A stretch of 64,000 bases of DNA. Origin: Paenibacillus phoenicis (GTDB taxonomy: Bacteria; Bacillota; Bacilli; Paenibacillales; Paenibacillaceae). The DNA lies in contig NZ_JAYERP010000001.1 in assembly GCF_034718895.1 (NCBI RefSeq), forward strand, positions 4,225,001-4,289,000, in the 5' to 3' direction. The notes under the pieces are model-generated. The model searched no databases. It was not told the origin of the DNA and saw only the letters and a program-made list of their open reading frames with translations. Below are positions 33,119 through 41,458 of the stretch, piece after piece. The position numbers were made by a program, and so were the translations under genes. How positions within the stretch are numbered: position 1 is the stretch's first letter; every line of letters begins with the position of its first letter.

Positions 33119-35419
33119 ATGTTGCTATATAAAGACAGCTCGAAGCCCATCCCGGAACGAGTAGAGCATTTGCTCGGGCTGATGACATTGGAAGAAAAGG
33201 CCGGCCAGCTGGTTCAGCCCTTCGGCTGGCAGACCTATGAGCATAAAGATGGAGAGATTAAGCTGACCGAAGCGTTTAAGGAGCAGGTGAAAAACGGCGG
33301 CGTCGGTTCGTTATACGGCGTACTGCGCGCCGATCCGTGGACGGGCGTGACGCTGGAAACCGGCTTGTCGCCGCGCGAAGGTACGGAGGCGGTGAACGCC
33401 ATCCAGCGGTACGCCATCGAGAACTCGCGCCTCGGCATCCCGATTCTGATCGGGGAAGAGTGCTCGCACGGCCATATGGCCATTGGCGCCACGGTGTTTC
33501 CTGTACCGCTGTCGCTCGGCAGCACCTGGAACGTGGAGCTGTATCGCGAGATGTGCCGGGCGGTGGCCCGGGAGACGCGCGCCCAGGGCGGCGCGGTCAC
33601 GTATTCTCCAGTCCTCGACGTTGTGCGTGATCCCCGCTGGGGCCGGACCGAAGAATGCTTTGGCGAAGACGCTTATTTGATCAGCGAAATGGCCGTGGCT
33701 TCGGTCGAAGGCTTGCAAGGGGAGAGCTTGGACGGAGAGGACAGCGTGGCGGCTACGCTGAAGCACTTCGTCGGCTACGGCAGCTCCGAGGGCGGCCGAA
33801 ATGCCGGCCCAGTCCATATGGGACGGCGCGAACTGCTGGAGGTCGACCTGCTGCCGTTCCGCAAGGCGGTGGAAGCCGGTGCGGCTTCGATCATGCCGGC
33901 CTACAACGAGATCGACGGCGTTCCATGTACGACCAATGAGGAATTGTTGGACGGCGTCCTGCGCGGCGAGTGGGGGTTTGACGGCATGGTCATCACCGAC
34001 TGCGGCGCGATCGACATGCTCGCCTCCGGCCACGATGTGGCAGAGGACGGACGGGACGCGGCGATCCAAGCGATCCGCGCGGGCATCGATATGGAGATGT
34101 CCGGCGTGATGTTCGGCAAGCATCTGGTGGAGGCGGTACGGTCGGGACAGCTGGAGGAGGAAGTGCTCGATCGCGCGGTACGCCGCGTATTGACGCTGAA
34201 ATTCCGCCTCGGGCTGTTTGAACGTCCGTACGCCGACCCAGAGCGGGCCGAGCGGGTGATTGGCAGCGCGGAACATGTGGAGCTGGCCCGGCAACTGGCC
34301 AGCGAAGGCGTTGTGCTGCTCAAGAACAAAGACGGCGTGCTGCCGCTGTCGGCGGACGCCGGTACCATCGCCGTTATCGGGCCGAACGCTGATGCGGGGT
34401 ACAACCAGCTGGGCGACTACACCTCGCCACAGCCGCGGTCCAAGGTTACGACCGTGCTCGGCGGAATCCGCAGCAAGCTGGCTGAAACGCCGGAACGGGT
34501 GCTGTATGCGCCGGGCTGCCGGATCAACGGCAATTCCCGGGAAGGTTTTGACGTGGCGTTGTCTTGCGCGGAGAAGGCGGATACGGTGGTTATGGTCGTG
34601 GGTGGCTCAAGCGCACGGGACTTTGGCGAGGGGACCATTGACCTTCGCACCGGCGCTTCCAAAGTGACCGACAATGCGGAGAGCGACATGGATTGCGGCG
34701 AAGGCATTGACCGCATGAACCTCAGCTTATCCGGCGTACAGCTGGAGCTGATTCAAGAAATTCATAAATTGGGTAAGCCGCTCGTGGTGGTTTATATCAA
34801 CGGACGGCCGATTGCCGAGCCGTGGATCGACGAGCACGCCGATGCGATCCTCGAAGCCTGGTATCCGGGGCAAGAAGGCGGGCATGCGATCGCCGACATC
34901 CTCTTCGGCGACGTGAATCCATCGGGACGTCTGACGATCTCGATTCCAAAGCATGTTGGACAGGTTCCGGTCTACTACCACGGCAAACGTTCGCGGGGCA
35001 AACGGTATCTGGAAGGCGATTCGCAGCCGCGTTATCCGTTTGGGTACGGACTGAGCTATACCGAATTCACCTATAACAATTTAAAGCTGGAGTCCGATAC
35101 GATTAATAAGGACGGCTCAACGAAGGTGACGGTTGAAGTGACGAACGTCGGCGAACGTGCTGGTGCGGAAGTCATTCAACTGTATATTACCGATGTTGCA
35201 AGTAAGGTAACCCGGCCGGCGAAGGAGTTGAAAGGCTTCCGTAAAATATTCCTGCAACCGGGCGAGACCCAGACCGTGGAATTTACGGTCGGTCCAGAGC
35301 AGCTGCAATACATCGGCCAGAATTATAAACCGGTGGTGGAGCCGGGCGAATTCCGGGTGCACGTCGGCAAGAACGTAAATGATACGCTGAGCGCCAATCT
35401 CTTTGTGCGGGAGGATTAA
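33119..35419 (+). CDS. Glycoside hydrolase family 3 (beta-glucosidase or beta-xylosidase type)
   Basis: ATG 33119 is chosen because of AAAGGAGCGAGGTGG before it; an in-frame TTG at 33071 has no such site. The 766-residue protein has no signal peptide. The GH3 TIM barrel includes LKHFVGYG and the nucleophile Asp294 in GMVITDCGAIDML. An alpha/beta sandwich follows (SEGVVLLKNKDGVLPLS), then a C-terminal FnIII-like domain (GAEVIQLYITDVASKVTRPA). GH3 enzymes remove terminal beta-linked glucose, xylose, arabinose or GlcNAc; the DCGA form of the nucleophile motif resembles beta-xylosidases, but this does not settle specificity. In a mannoside operon it could remove beta-xylose or beta-glucose decorations after import. 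Confidence 0.9.
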   Translation: MLLYKDSSKPIPERVEHLLGLMTLEEKAGQLVQPFGWQTYEHKDGEIKLTEAFKEQVKNGGVGSLYGVLRADPWTGVTLETGLSPREGTEAVNAIQRYAIENSRLGIPILIGEECSHGHMAIGATVFPVPLSLGSTWNVELYREMCRAVARETRAQGGAVTYSPVLDVVRDPRWGRTEECFGEDAYLISEMAVASVEGLQGESLDGEDSVAATLKHFVGYGSSEGGRNAGPVHMGRRELLEVDLLPFRKAVEAGAASIMPAYNEIDGVPCTTNEELLDGVLRGEWGFDGMVITDCGAIDMLASGHDVAEDGRDAAIQAIRAGIDMEMSGVMFGKHLVEAVRSGQLEEEVLDRAVRRVLTLKFRLGLFERPYADPERAERVIGSAEHVELARQLASEGVVLLKNKDGVLPLSADAGTIAVIGPNADAGYNQLGDYTSPQPRSKVTTVLGGIRSKLAETPERVLYAPGCRINGNSREGFDVALSCAEKADTVVMVVGGSSARDFGEGTIDLRTGASKVTDNAESDMDCGEGIDRMNLSLSGVQLELIQEIHKLGKPLVVVYINGRPIAEPWIDEHADAILEAWYPGQEGGHAIADILFGDVNPSGRLTISIPKHVGQVPVYYHGKRSRGKRYLEGDSQPRYPFGYGLSYTEFTYNNLKLESDTINKDGSTKVTVEVTNVGERAGAEVIQLYITDVASKVTRPAKELKGFRKIFLQPGETQTVEFTVGPEQLQYIGQNYKPVVEPGEFRVHVGKNVNDTLSANLFVRED

Positions 35420-35424
35420 TTGAT

Positions 35425-38400
35425 ATGGAACGCATCAGACGTTTTATCCGGGAACTATCGGAAGCCCAGTGGCTGGATCAAATCCAGCTGCGCGGGTGGG
35501 AGATCACTTCTTCCGTATACCAGGTTCCCGGCAGCTACACGAAGGAAACTGAATATTCGGAGGGACAAGCCTTCGAGCGCTTCCCTAGCACGCAGGGAAC
35601 CACGTATTTCTTCCGTACCCAACTGGAGATTCCGAAAGGGTGGCGCGGCGGGCAGGTGGGCCTCATCTTTGCCTCCGGCGGCGAAGGTCTGCTGCGCATC
35701 AATGGCAAATCGGCCCAGGGCCTGGACCGGAACCATATGTTCGTGACGCTTCCGCAGGAGTCGGGACAAGGCCCGCTCTCGCTGGAAATCGAGCTGTATG
35801 ACCCGATCCCTGAACCGGTGGATCCGCTGAACCAACAAGCGGTGATTCAGCCGCCGATTTCGCGGATCGACAGCCGTCTGGTACTGGTGAACCGGCCGGT
35901 GCAAAGCTTGATGTATACGGCAACGGTTGTCCGCGATGCCACGGTGCTGCTGCCGGAACAGGATTTTCGGCGCACCCGCCTGATCGAGGCGCTGTATGCC
36001 GCCATGGACGGGTTCGTGGCGCTGGACAAGGAAGCGATTCGCGAGGGTGGAGCGATTACCGAGCTGGAACAGCGGCTCACCGAGCGGGTGAAGGCGATCG
36101 GCGGCAATGCCGAAGGCCTGATCCACATGGTCGGCCAGTCGCATATCGACATCGCCTGGCTGTGGCCGGTGCGGGAGACGGTGCGCAAGACGAGCCGGAC
36201 GTTCTCGACGGTTGATGCGCTGATGCGCGAATACCCGGAATACCGCTACACCCAAAGCCAACCGCTGCTGTTCGCCTTCCTGAAAGAGAACGACCCCGAG
36301 TTGTACGAGCGGGTGAAGGCACGGATCAAGGAGGGGCGCTGGGAATTGGTTGGCGGCATGTGGGTAGAGCCGGATTTGAACCTGCCAAGCGGCGAATCGC
36401 TGATGCGGCAGATGCTGTACGGGCAACGTTTCTATCAGGAGGAGTTCGGCTTCACCTCGGAGATTGAATGGCTGCCAGACACGTTTGGTTATTGCGCATC
36501 ATTGCCGCAAATTTTGAAGCATGGCGGGATTCGCTATTTTATGACGACCAAGCTTGGCTGGAACGACACCAACGTATTCCCGTACGACCTGTTCCATTGG
36601 GTCGGCATTGACGGCACGCCAATGCTGTCGTATCTGAACCACGGCGTAAATGAAAATACGTTGCCGAAGGACGTTCACGATCACTGGCAATCGTATCGCC
36701 AAAAAGCGGTCCATCCGGAGCAAATGCTGCTTTACGGACATGGCGACGGCGGCGGCGGGGTGACCCGTGAAATGCTGGAGTACATTCACCGCGCTGAGCT
36801 GATGGTAGGTCAGCCGGCAAGCGAATATAGCACGGCAGCGGAGTTCTTTGCTGGCATCGAAGCGGCGCAGCCGAAATTGCCGGCATGGCACGGCGACCTG
36901 TACCTTGAATTGCACCGTGGGACGTATACGACCCACGGGCGCAACAAGCGCAGCAATCGCAAAGCGGAGATCCTGTACCGCGAGGCGGAGCTATGGAACG
37001 CGTTGGCCGCTCCGGCGATGCCGAAGGATCAGCAACGCGAGGCGCAAAGAACGCTGCAGGAGGGCTGGAAGCTGATCCTGTTGAACCAGTTCCACGACAT
37101 CATTCCGGGTTCGGCGATTACCGAAGCGTACGAGACATCGACGAAAGAATATGGAGAGATTTTTGAGAAAGGAAACGCCGGGCTGCGTCAGGGCCTGACG
37201 ACTTTGGCTGAACGGGTATCGACCACGGGCGAAGGTACGCCGTACATCGTCTTTAACAGCCTAGGCTGGACGCGCGATGTGATCGTGTCCCTTCCGGAAC
37301 AAGCTTATCGGAGCGGCGCGGTTGCTTACGACGAGCAGGGGACACGGCTTGAGCTGGATGTGCGGACGGATCTTGGCGGAGAAACCGCGGCTTGGGTCCG
37401 CGTGCCGGAGGTTCCGGCGTTTGGCTACAAGACGATTTGGCTGCGGAACGAAGCGGGAGCAGTTGCCCGAACTAAGGCGGATTCCCTGGACGGAAGCCAA
37501 GCGTTCCAAGGCGAGTGGGAAACGGAGTTCTACCGCCTGAAATTTAACGACCGCGGCGAGATCGTCAGCCTGTGGGATAAGGAAGCCGGACGGGAGATCG
37601 TGAAATCCGGGGAAAGCGCAAACCGCTTCCACTTCTATCACGACCGTCCTACGCTGTGGGATGCTTGGGACATTGACCCGCGCTATGAACAGCAACCGGC
37701 CGGCGAGGCTGTATTGCTGGAGAGCGGTCTGGTTGCAAGCGGGCCCGTCCAAGACGTACTGCGCTTCCGCTGGAGTATTGGTCAATCGGAAATCACGCAG
37801 GATCTGATTCTGTATCATCACAACAAGCGGATTGATTTCCAAACGAAGGTGAATTGGAACGAAGCTCACAAGCTGCTGAAGGTTGGGTTCCCGATCGACC
37901 TCGTTACGGACAAAGCGACTTACGAAATTCCGTTCGGGGCGCTGGAACGTCCAACACATCGCAATACGAGCTGGGAGCAGGCGCAATTTGAGGTGTGCGG
38001 ACACCGGTTCGCCGACGTTTCCGAACGCGGATACGGCGTCAGCCTGCTAAATGACTGCAAATACGGCTACGACATCCAAGGCAGCACGATTCGCCTGTCG
38101 CTGCTGCGGGCGCCAAAATGGCCGGACGTGACCGCCGATCTGGGCGAGCATGAATTTACGTATTCGCTGTACCCGCACCAAGGCGACTGGCAGACTGCGC
38201 ACACGGTGCGCGCGGCGGCAGAGCTCAACCATGCGCCGGCAGTATGGGCGGCTGAATCGCATGAAGGCTCGCTGCCTTCCACCGGGGCGTTGCTCGGGTT
38301 TACAGGCGAGCACGTGGTGCTCGACACGGTGAAACTGGCCGAGGACGGCGACGGCGTGATCCTGCGCCTGTACGAATCGGCAGGCGGCCGCGAACGCGTG

Positions 38401-38544
38401 GCGCTAAATTGGAACGAGCCGGTTTCGGCGGCGTTCCTGTCCGACGCTTTGGAGCGGGAGCTGGAGCCGATTACGCTGGCGGACGGAGGGCGGATCGAGC
38501 TCGATTTTGCCCCGTATGAAATTAAGACGCTGAAGTTGAAGTAA
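35425..38544 (+). CDS. Alpha-mannosidase, GH38 (large form)
   Basis: The 1039-residue cytoplasmic enzyme has the GH38 zinc site SHIDIAWLWP (His240, Asp242), the nucleophile Asp352 in WLPDTFGY, LHRGTYTTHGRNKRSNRKAE, NQFHDIIPGSAI, and C-terminal beta-sandwich domains. It belongs to the ~1000-residue form related to lysosomal and Ams1-type enzymes, which remove alpha-1,2/1,3/1,6-linked mannose. Its ribosome binding site (GGGAGGATTAATTG) lies in the end of the GH3 gene, with only five bases between the two genes. It works with the GH125 and GH38 enzymes downstream. Confidence 0.94.
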   Translation: MERIRRFIRELSEAQWLDQIQLRGWEITSSVYQVPGSYTKETEYSEGQAFERFPSTQGTTYFFRTQLEIPKGWRGGQVGLIFASGGEGLLRINGKSAQGLDRNHMFVTLPQESGQGPLSLEIELYDPIPEPVDPLNQQAVIQPPISRIDSRLVLVNRPVQSLMYTATVVRDATVLLPEQDFRRTRLIEALYAAMDGFVALDKEAIREGGAITELEQRLTERVKAIGGNAEGLIHMVGQSHIDIAWLWPVRETVRKTSRTFSTVDALMREYPEYRYTQSQPLLFAFLKENDPELYERVKARIKEGRWELVGGMWVEPDLNLPSGESLMRQMLYGQRFYQEEFGFTSEIEWLPDTFGYCASLPQILKHGGIRYFMTTKLGWNDTNVFPYDLFHWVGIDGTPMLSYLNHGVNENTLPKDVHDHWQSYRQKAVHPEQMLLYGHGDGGGGVTREMLEYIHRAELMVGQPASEYSTAAEFFAGIEAAQPKLPAWHGDLYLELHRGTYTTHGRNKRSNRKAEILYREAELWNALAAPAMPKDQQREAQRTLQEGWKLILLNQFHDIIPGSAITEAYETSTKEYGEIFEKGNAGLRQGLTTLAERVSTTGEGTPYIVFNSLGWTRDVIVSLPEQAYRSGAVAYDEQGTRLELDVRTDLGGETAAWVRVPEVPAFGYKTIWLRNEAGAVARTKADSLDGSQAFQGEWETEFYRLKFNDRGEIVSLWDKEAGREIVKSGESANRFHFYHDRPTLWDAWDIDPRYEQQPAGEAVLLESGLVASGPVQDVLRFRWSIGQSEITQDLILYHHNKRIDFQTKVNWNEAHKLLKVGFPIDLVTDKATYEIPFGALERPTHRNTSWEQAQFEVCGHRFADVSERGYGVSLLNDCKYGYDIQGSTIRLSLLRAPKWPDVTADLGEHEFTYSLYPHQGDWQTAHTVRAAAELNHAPAVWAAESHEGSLPSTGALLGFTGEHVVLDTVKLAEDGDGVILRLYESAGGRERVALNWNEPVSAAFLSDALERELEPITLADGGRIELDFAPYEIKTLKLK

Positions 38545-38696
38545 TGGGTGAAGATGGGTTGGTGCACGTTGGCAGCGGGAAGTCAGCTCGCAAGTTAACG
38601 GGATGGTTAGCAAGATAGTCAGAAGATAGTTGACGGGAACGTTAGCTGGAATGCTAGCAGGTTAGCAGGAATGGTGGCAGGAAAGCTATCAGACTG
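38545..38696. repeat. Short degenerate repeats behind the GH38 gene
   Basis: The stretch holds repeated variants of GTTAGC(T/A)GGAATG (38641-38653, 38661-38673) and GTTAACGG/GTTGACGG around 38594 and 38629. No gene or terminator with a U run is seen. It forms, with the following four-arm repeat, a 447-base gene-free gap inside the mannoside operon. Confidence 0.5.
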
Positions 38697-38891
38697 TTAA
38701 CTGGAAAAAGTACCGCTAATTCAGCCGTTTTCTTAGGATGGATGTAATTTAACTGGAATTTCTACCGTTAATTTAACGAATTTTCGCCGACTTCGGCCAA
38801 TGAGGCTAAATTAACTGTACGATTTACCGTTAAATGAACGATTTAGCGGGAAACTGGTGAATTAGCAGTAGGATTTACCGTTAATTTGCAG
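38697..38891. repeat. Four-unit palindromic intergenic repeat, second sequence family
   Basis: Units with the pattern TTAACTGG..TACCGTTAA begin at 38697, 38749, 38811 and 38862 (steps 52, 62, 51). Each unit is itself an imperfect palindrome. The spacing is nearly the same as in the TAACGGAC family at 9404 and 45693, though the sequence differs. It is degenerate, so it is not a CRISPR. Confidence 0.7.
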
Positions 38892-38991
38892 ATTGCCCGT
38901 CGCCCGCCAGCCCAACCGCCCTCAAGATCATAGAAGCGAAACGAAACGAAGCCAAATGAAATGACCTATAAAGGAGCGAGAAGACAAGCTC

Positions 38992-40311
38992 ATGGAACAA
39001 TTTAGACTCCCGAAAATACCGATGCCGCCGCTGGAATTGCCGCAATCCATTAAGGATGTACTGGCCGAGGCCGAAACGAAACTGGCGCATCGTCCGAAAT
39101 TGCTGCAACTGTTCAAGAATTGTTTTCCGAACACGCTCGAGACGACAACCAAGCTGATGGACGACGGAACCACCTTCGTCATCACCGGAGACATCCCGGC
39201 TTCTTGGCTGCGCGATTCCGTGGAGCAAGTAATCCACTATGTGCCGTTCGCCAAGAACGATCCCGATTTGCAGCGGATCATCAGCGGACTGATCAAACGC
39301 CATATTCATTATGTTCATATCGATCCGTACGCGAACGCATTTAACGAGTCGGCCAACGACTGGCACTGGAATACAACTGACGTGACCGAGATGTCCCCAT
39401 GGGTGTGGGAGCGCAAATTCGAAATCGACTCCTTGTGCTTCGTGGTCCGCTTGGCCTACACGTATTGGAAGGAAACGGAGCAGACCGATATTTTTGATGC
39501 CGGCTTTAAATCCGCAATGCGGAAAATCTACGAAGTGTTCAAAACCGAGCAGCATCACTTCGAGAAATCGCCATATCGCTTTACCCGCAACAACGGAATC
39601 CCTACCGATTCCTTGCGGAACAACGGAATGGGCATGCCGGTGAACTATACGGGAATGATCTGGTCGGGCTTCCGTTCCAGCGACGACGCCTGCGATTTCC
39701 ATTACAACATTCCGGGCAACATGTTTGCGGTTGTGGCGCTGCGTCAAATGCAGGAATTCGCCGAGTGGGTCTTCCGCGACATGGACTTCCTGGCCGAACT
39801 GAAGGAACTGGAGTTTGAGGTTGACCACGGCATTAAGCTGTACGGGATCTACCGCCATCCGGAATTCGGTCCGATTTACGCCTACGAAACCGACGGCTTT
39901 GGCAACTACTGCTTGATGGATGACGCCGGCACGCCGGGCCTCATGTCCATTCCGTACCTGGGCTACGTTAGCGCAGACGATCCGATTTATCAAAATACAC
40001 GGCGTTTTGCCCTGAGCAAAGAGAATCCGTTCTACTTCGAAGGTAAAGCAGCCAAAGGCATCGGCAGCCCGCATACACCAGAGAATTACATCTGGCATAT
40101 GGCCTTGTCGATGCAGGGGCTCACCGCGCAAACGAAGGAAGAGAAGCTGGAAATGATCGCAATGCTGGAGGCGACCGACGCCGGAACCGGCTACATGCAT
40201 GAAGGTTTCCACGCCGACGATCCAAATACGTTTACGCGCAAATGGTTCGCTTGGTCGAACAGCTTGTTCTCGCAGCTGGTGTACCAGGCGATGCAGGAAG
40301 GTATATTGTAA
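38992..40311 (+). CDS. Exo-alpha-1,6-mannosidase, GH125
   Basis: The 439-residue enzyme without signal peptide has GH125 features: TGDIPASWLRDSVEQV, a YNESANDWHWNTTD-like segment (AFNESANDWHWNTTD), GMIWSGFRSSDDACDFHYNIP and ENYIWHMALSMQGLT. GH125 enzymes are inverting and remove non-reducing alpha-1,6-mannose. They typically sit beside GH38 genes in N-glycan or yeast mannan loci, for example in Streptococcus and Clostridium. Placement between two GH38 enzymes and GH130 fits stepwise trimming of imported high-mannose fragments. AAAGGAGCGAGAAG is upstream of the ATG. Confidence 0.94.
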   Translation: MEQFRLPKIPMPPLELPQSIKDVLAEAETKLAHRPKLLQLFKNCFPNTLETTTKLMDDGTTFVITGDIPASWLRDSVEQVIHYVPFAKNDPDLQRIISGLIKRHIHYVHIDPYANAFNESANDWHWNTTDVTEMSPWVWERKFEIDSLCFVVRLAYTYWKETEQTDIFDAGFKSAMRKIYEVFKTEQHHFEKSPYRFTRNNGIPTDSLRNNGMGMPVNYTGMIWSGFRSSDDACDFHYNIPGNMFAVVALRQMQEFAEWVFRDMDFLAELKELEFEVDHGIKLYGIYRHPEFGPIYAYETDGFGNYCLMDDAGTPGLMSIPYLGYVSADDPIYQNTRRFALSKENPFYFEGKAAKGIGSPHTPENYIWHMALSMQGLTAQTKEEKLEMIAMLEATDAGTGYMHEGFHADDPNTFTRKWFAWSNSLFSQLVYQAMQEGIL

Positions 40312-40402
40312 CGCATCGATCTGCAAGCGGCGCTGAAAGTGTCCGTTAGGATGCGAACGCGCCCCCAATTCATATCCCACATATCTCAAAGGAGACTTGA
40401 CC

Positions 40403-41401
40403 ATGAGCAAAATTATCGGCGAACCTTTAAAAAATATCCCTTGGCAAGACAAACCGGCCGGCTCGAACGCCCCGGTATGGCGTTACTCTCAAAACCCAAT
40501 CATAGAGCGTCATGCGATCCCGAACTCCAACAGCGTGTTCAACTCCGCGGTCGTGCCTTTTGAAGGCGGATTTGCCGGTGTGTTCCGCTGCGATTCGCGT
40601 TCGGTCAGCATGGATATTTTTGCAGGATTCAGTGACGACGGCATCAACTGGAAAATCAACCACGAGCCAATCCAATTCGAAGGCGACGAGGAAGTGACCA
40701 AACGGGAATACCGCTACGACCCGCGCGTCTGCAAAATCGGCGACCGCTACTACATCACCTGGTGTAACGGCTACCATGGCCCAACGATCGGTATTGCGTA
40801 CACGACGGACTTCAAGACGTTCCATCAGCTGGAAAACGCCTTTTTGCCGTACAATCGCAATGGTGTGCTGTTCCCGCGCAAGATCGGTGAACGTTACGCG
40901 ATGCTCAGCCGCCCAAGTGACACGGGCCACACGCCGTTTGGCGATATTTTCTACAGCGAAAGCCCAGACCTGACCTTCTGGGGCAAACATCGCTATGTGA
41001 TGGGTACGATTAACGGCGATGCTTCTGCATGGCAATCGAAAAAAATCGGCCCAGGACCGGTTCCGATCGAAACCGACCAAGGCTGGCTGCTGATCTACCA
41101 CGGCGTCATCAATACCTGCAACGGCTTCGTCTACCGCATGGGCTGCGCCCTGCTGGACATCGACAAACCGTGGATCGTCAAAGCGCGTTCGCGTAACTAT
41201 ATCCTCGGTCCAGAAGAGCTGTACGAATGCGTCGGCGACGTGCCAAACGTGACGTTCCCTTGCGCCGCTTTGACTGACGCCGAAACCGGCCGGATCGCGA
41301 TCTACTACGGCTGTGCGGATACAGTTACCGGCCTGGCCTTCACTACCGTGGACGAGCTGCTGAAGTACATGGAAGAATATCCGCTGGAGACAGAAGCGTG
41401 A
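40403..41401 (+). CDS. GH130 beta-1,4-mannoside phosphorylase
   Basis: ATG 40403 is eight bases behind AAGGAG; an in-frame TTG six bases earlier is less suitable. The 332-residue five-bladed propeller carries the GH130 Asp in [15 protein letters not shown] (Asp106) and phosphate-binding segments [19 protein letters not shown]. The family phosphorolyses beta-1,4-mannosides (Man-Glc, Man-GlcNAc or mannooligosaccharides) to mannose 1-phosphate. Because GH125 and GH38 enzymes surround it, Man-beta-1,4-GlcNAc from N-glycan cores is an attractive substrate; Man-beta-1,4-Glc or mannobiose remain alternatives. The subfamily cannot be fixed by eye. Confidence 0.92.
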   Translation: MSKIIGEPLKNIPWQDKPAGSNAPVWRYSQNPIIERHAIPNSNSVFNSAVVPFEGGFAGVFRCDSRSVSMDIFAGFSDDGINWKINHEPIQFEGDEEVTKREYRYDPRVCKIGDRYYITWCNGYHGPTIGIAYTTDFKTFHQLENAFLPYNRNGVLFPRKIGERYAMLSRPSDTGHTPFGDIFYSESPDLTFWGKHRYVMGTINGDASAWQSKKIGPGPVPIETDQGWLLIYHGVINTCNGFVYRMGCALLDIDKPWIVKARSRNYILGPEELYECVGDVPNVTFPCAALTDAETGRIAIYYGCADTVTGLAFTTVDELLKYMEEYPLETEA

Positions 41402-41458
41402 GGAACAAAAGCTCATCTACAAAATTACAAACCACGGAGGAAAGCGGGGGTTAGAGAA

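Noticed and set aside
38697-38891. CRISPR array
   Set aside because: Units are degenerate, palindromic and unevenly spaced, with only four copies and no cas genes.
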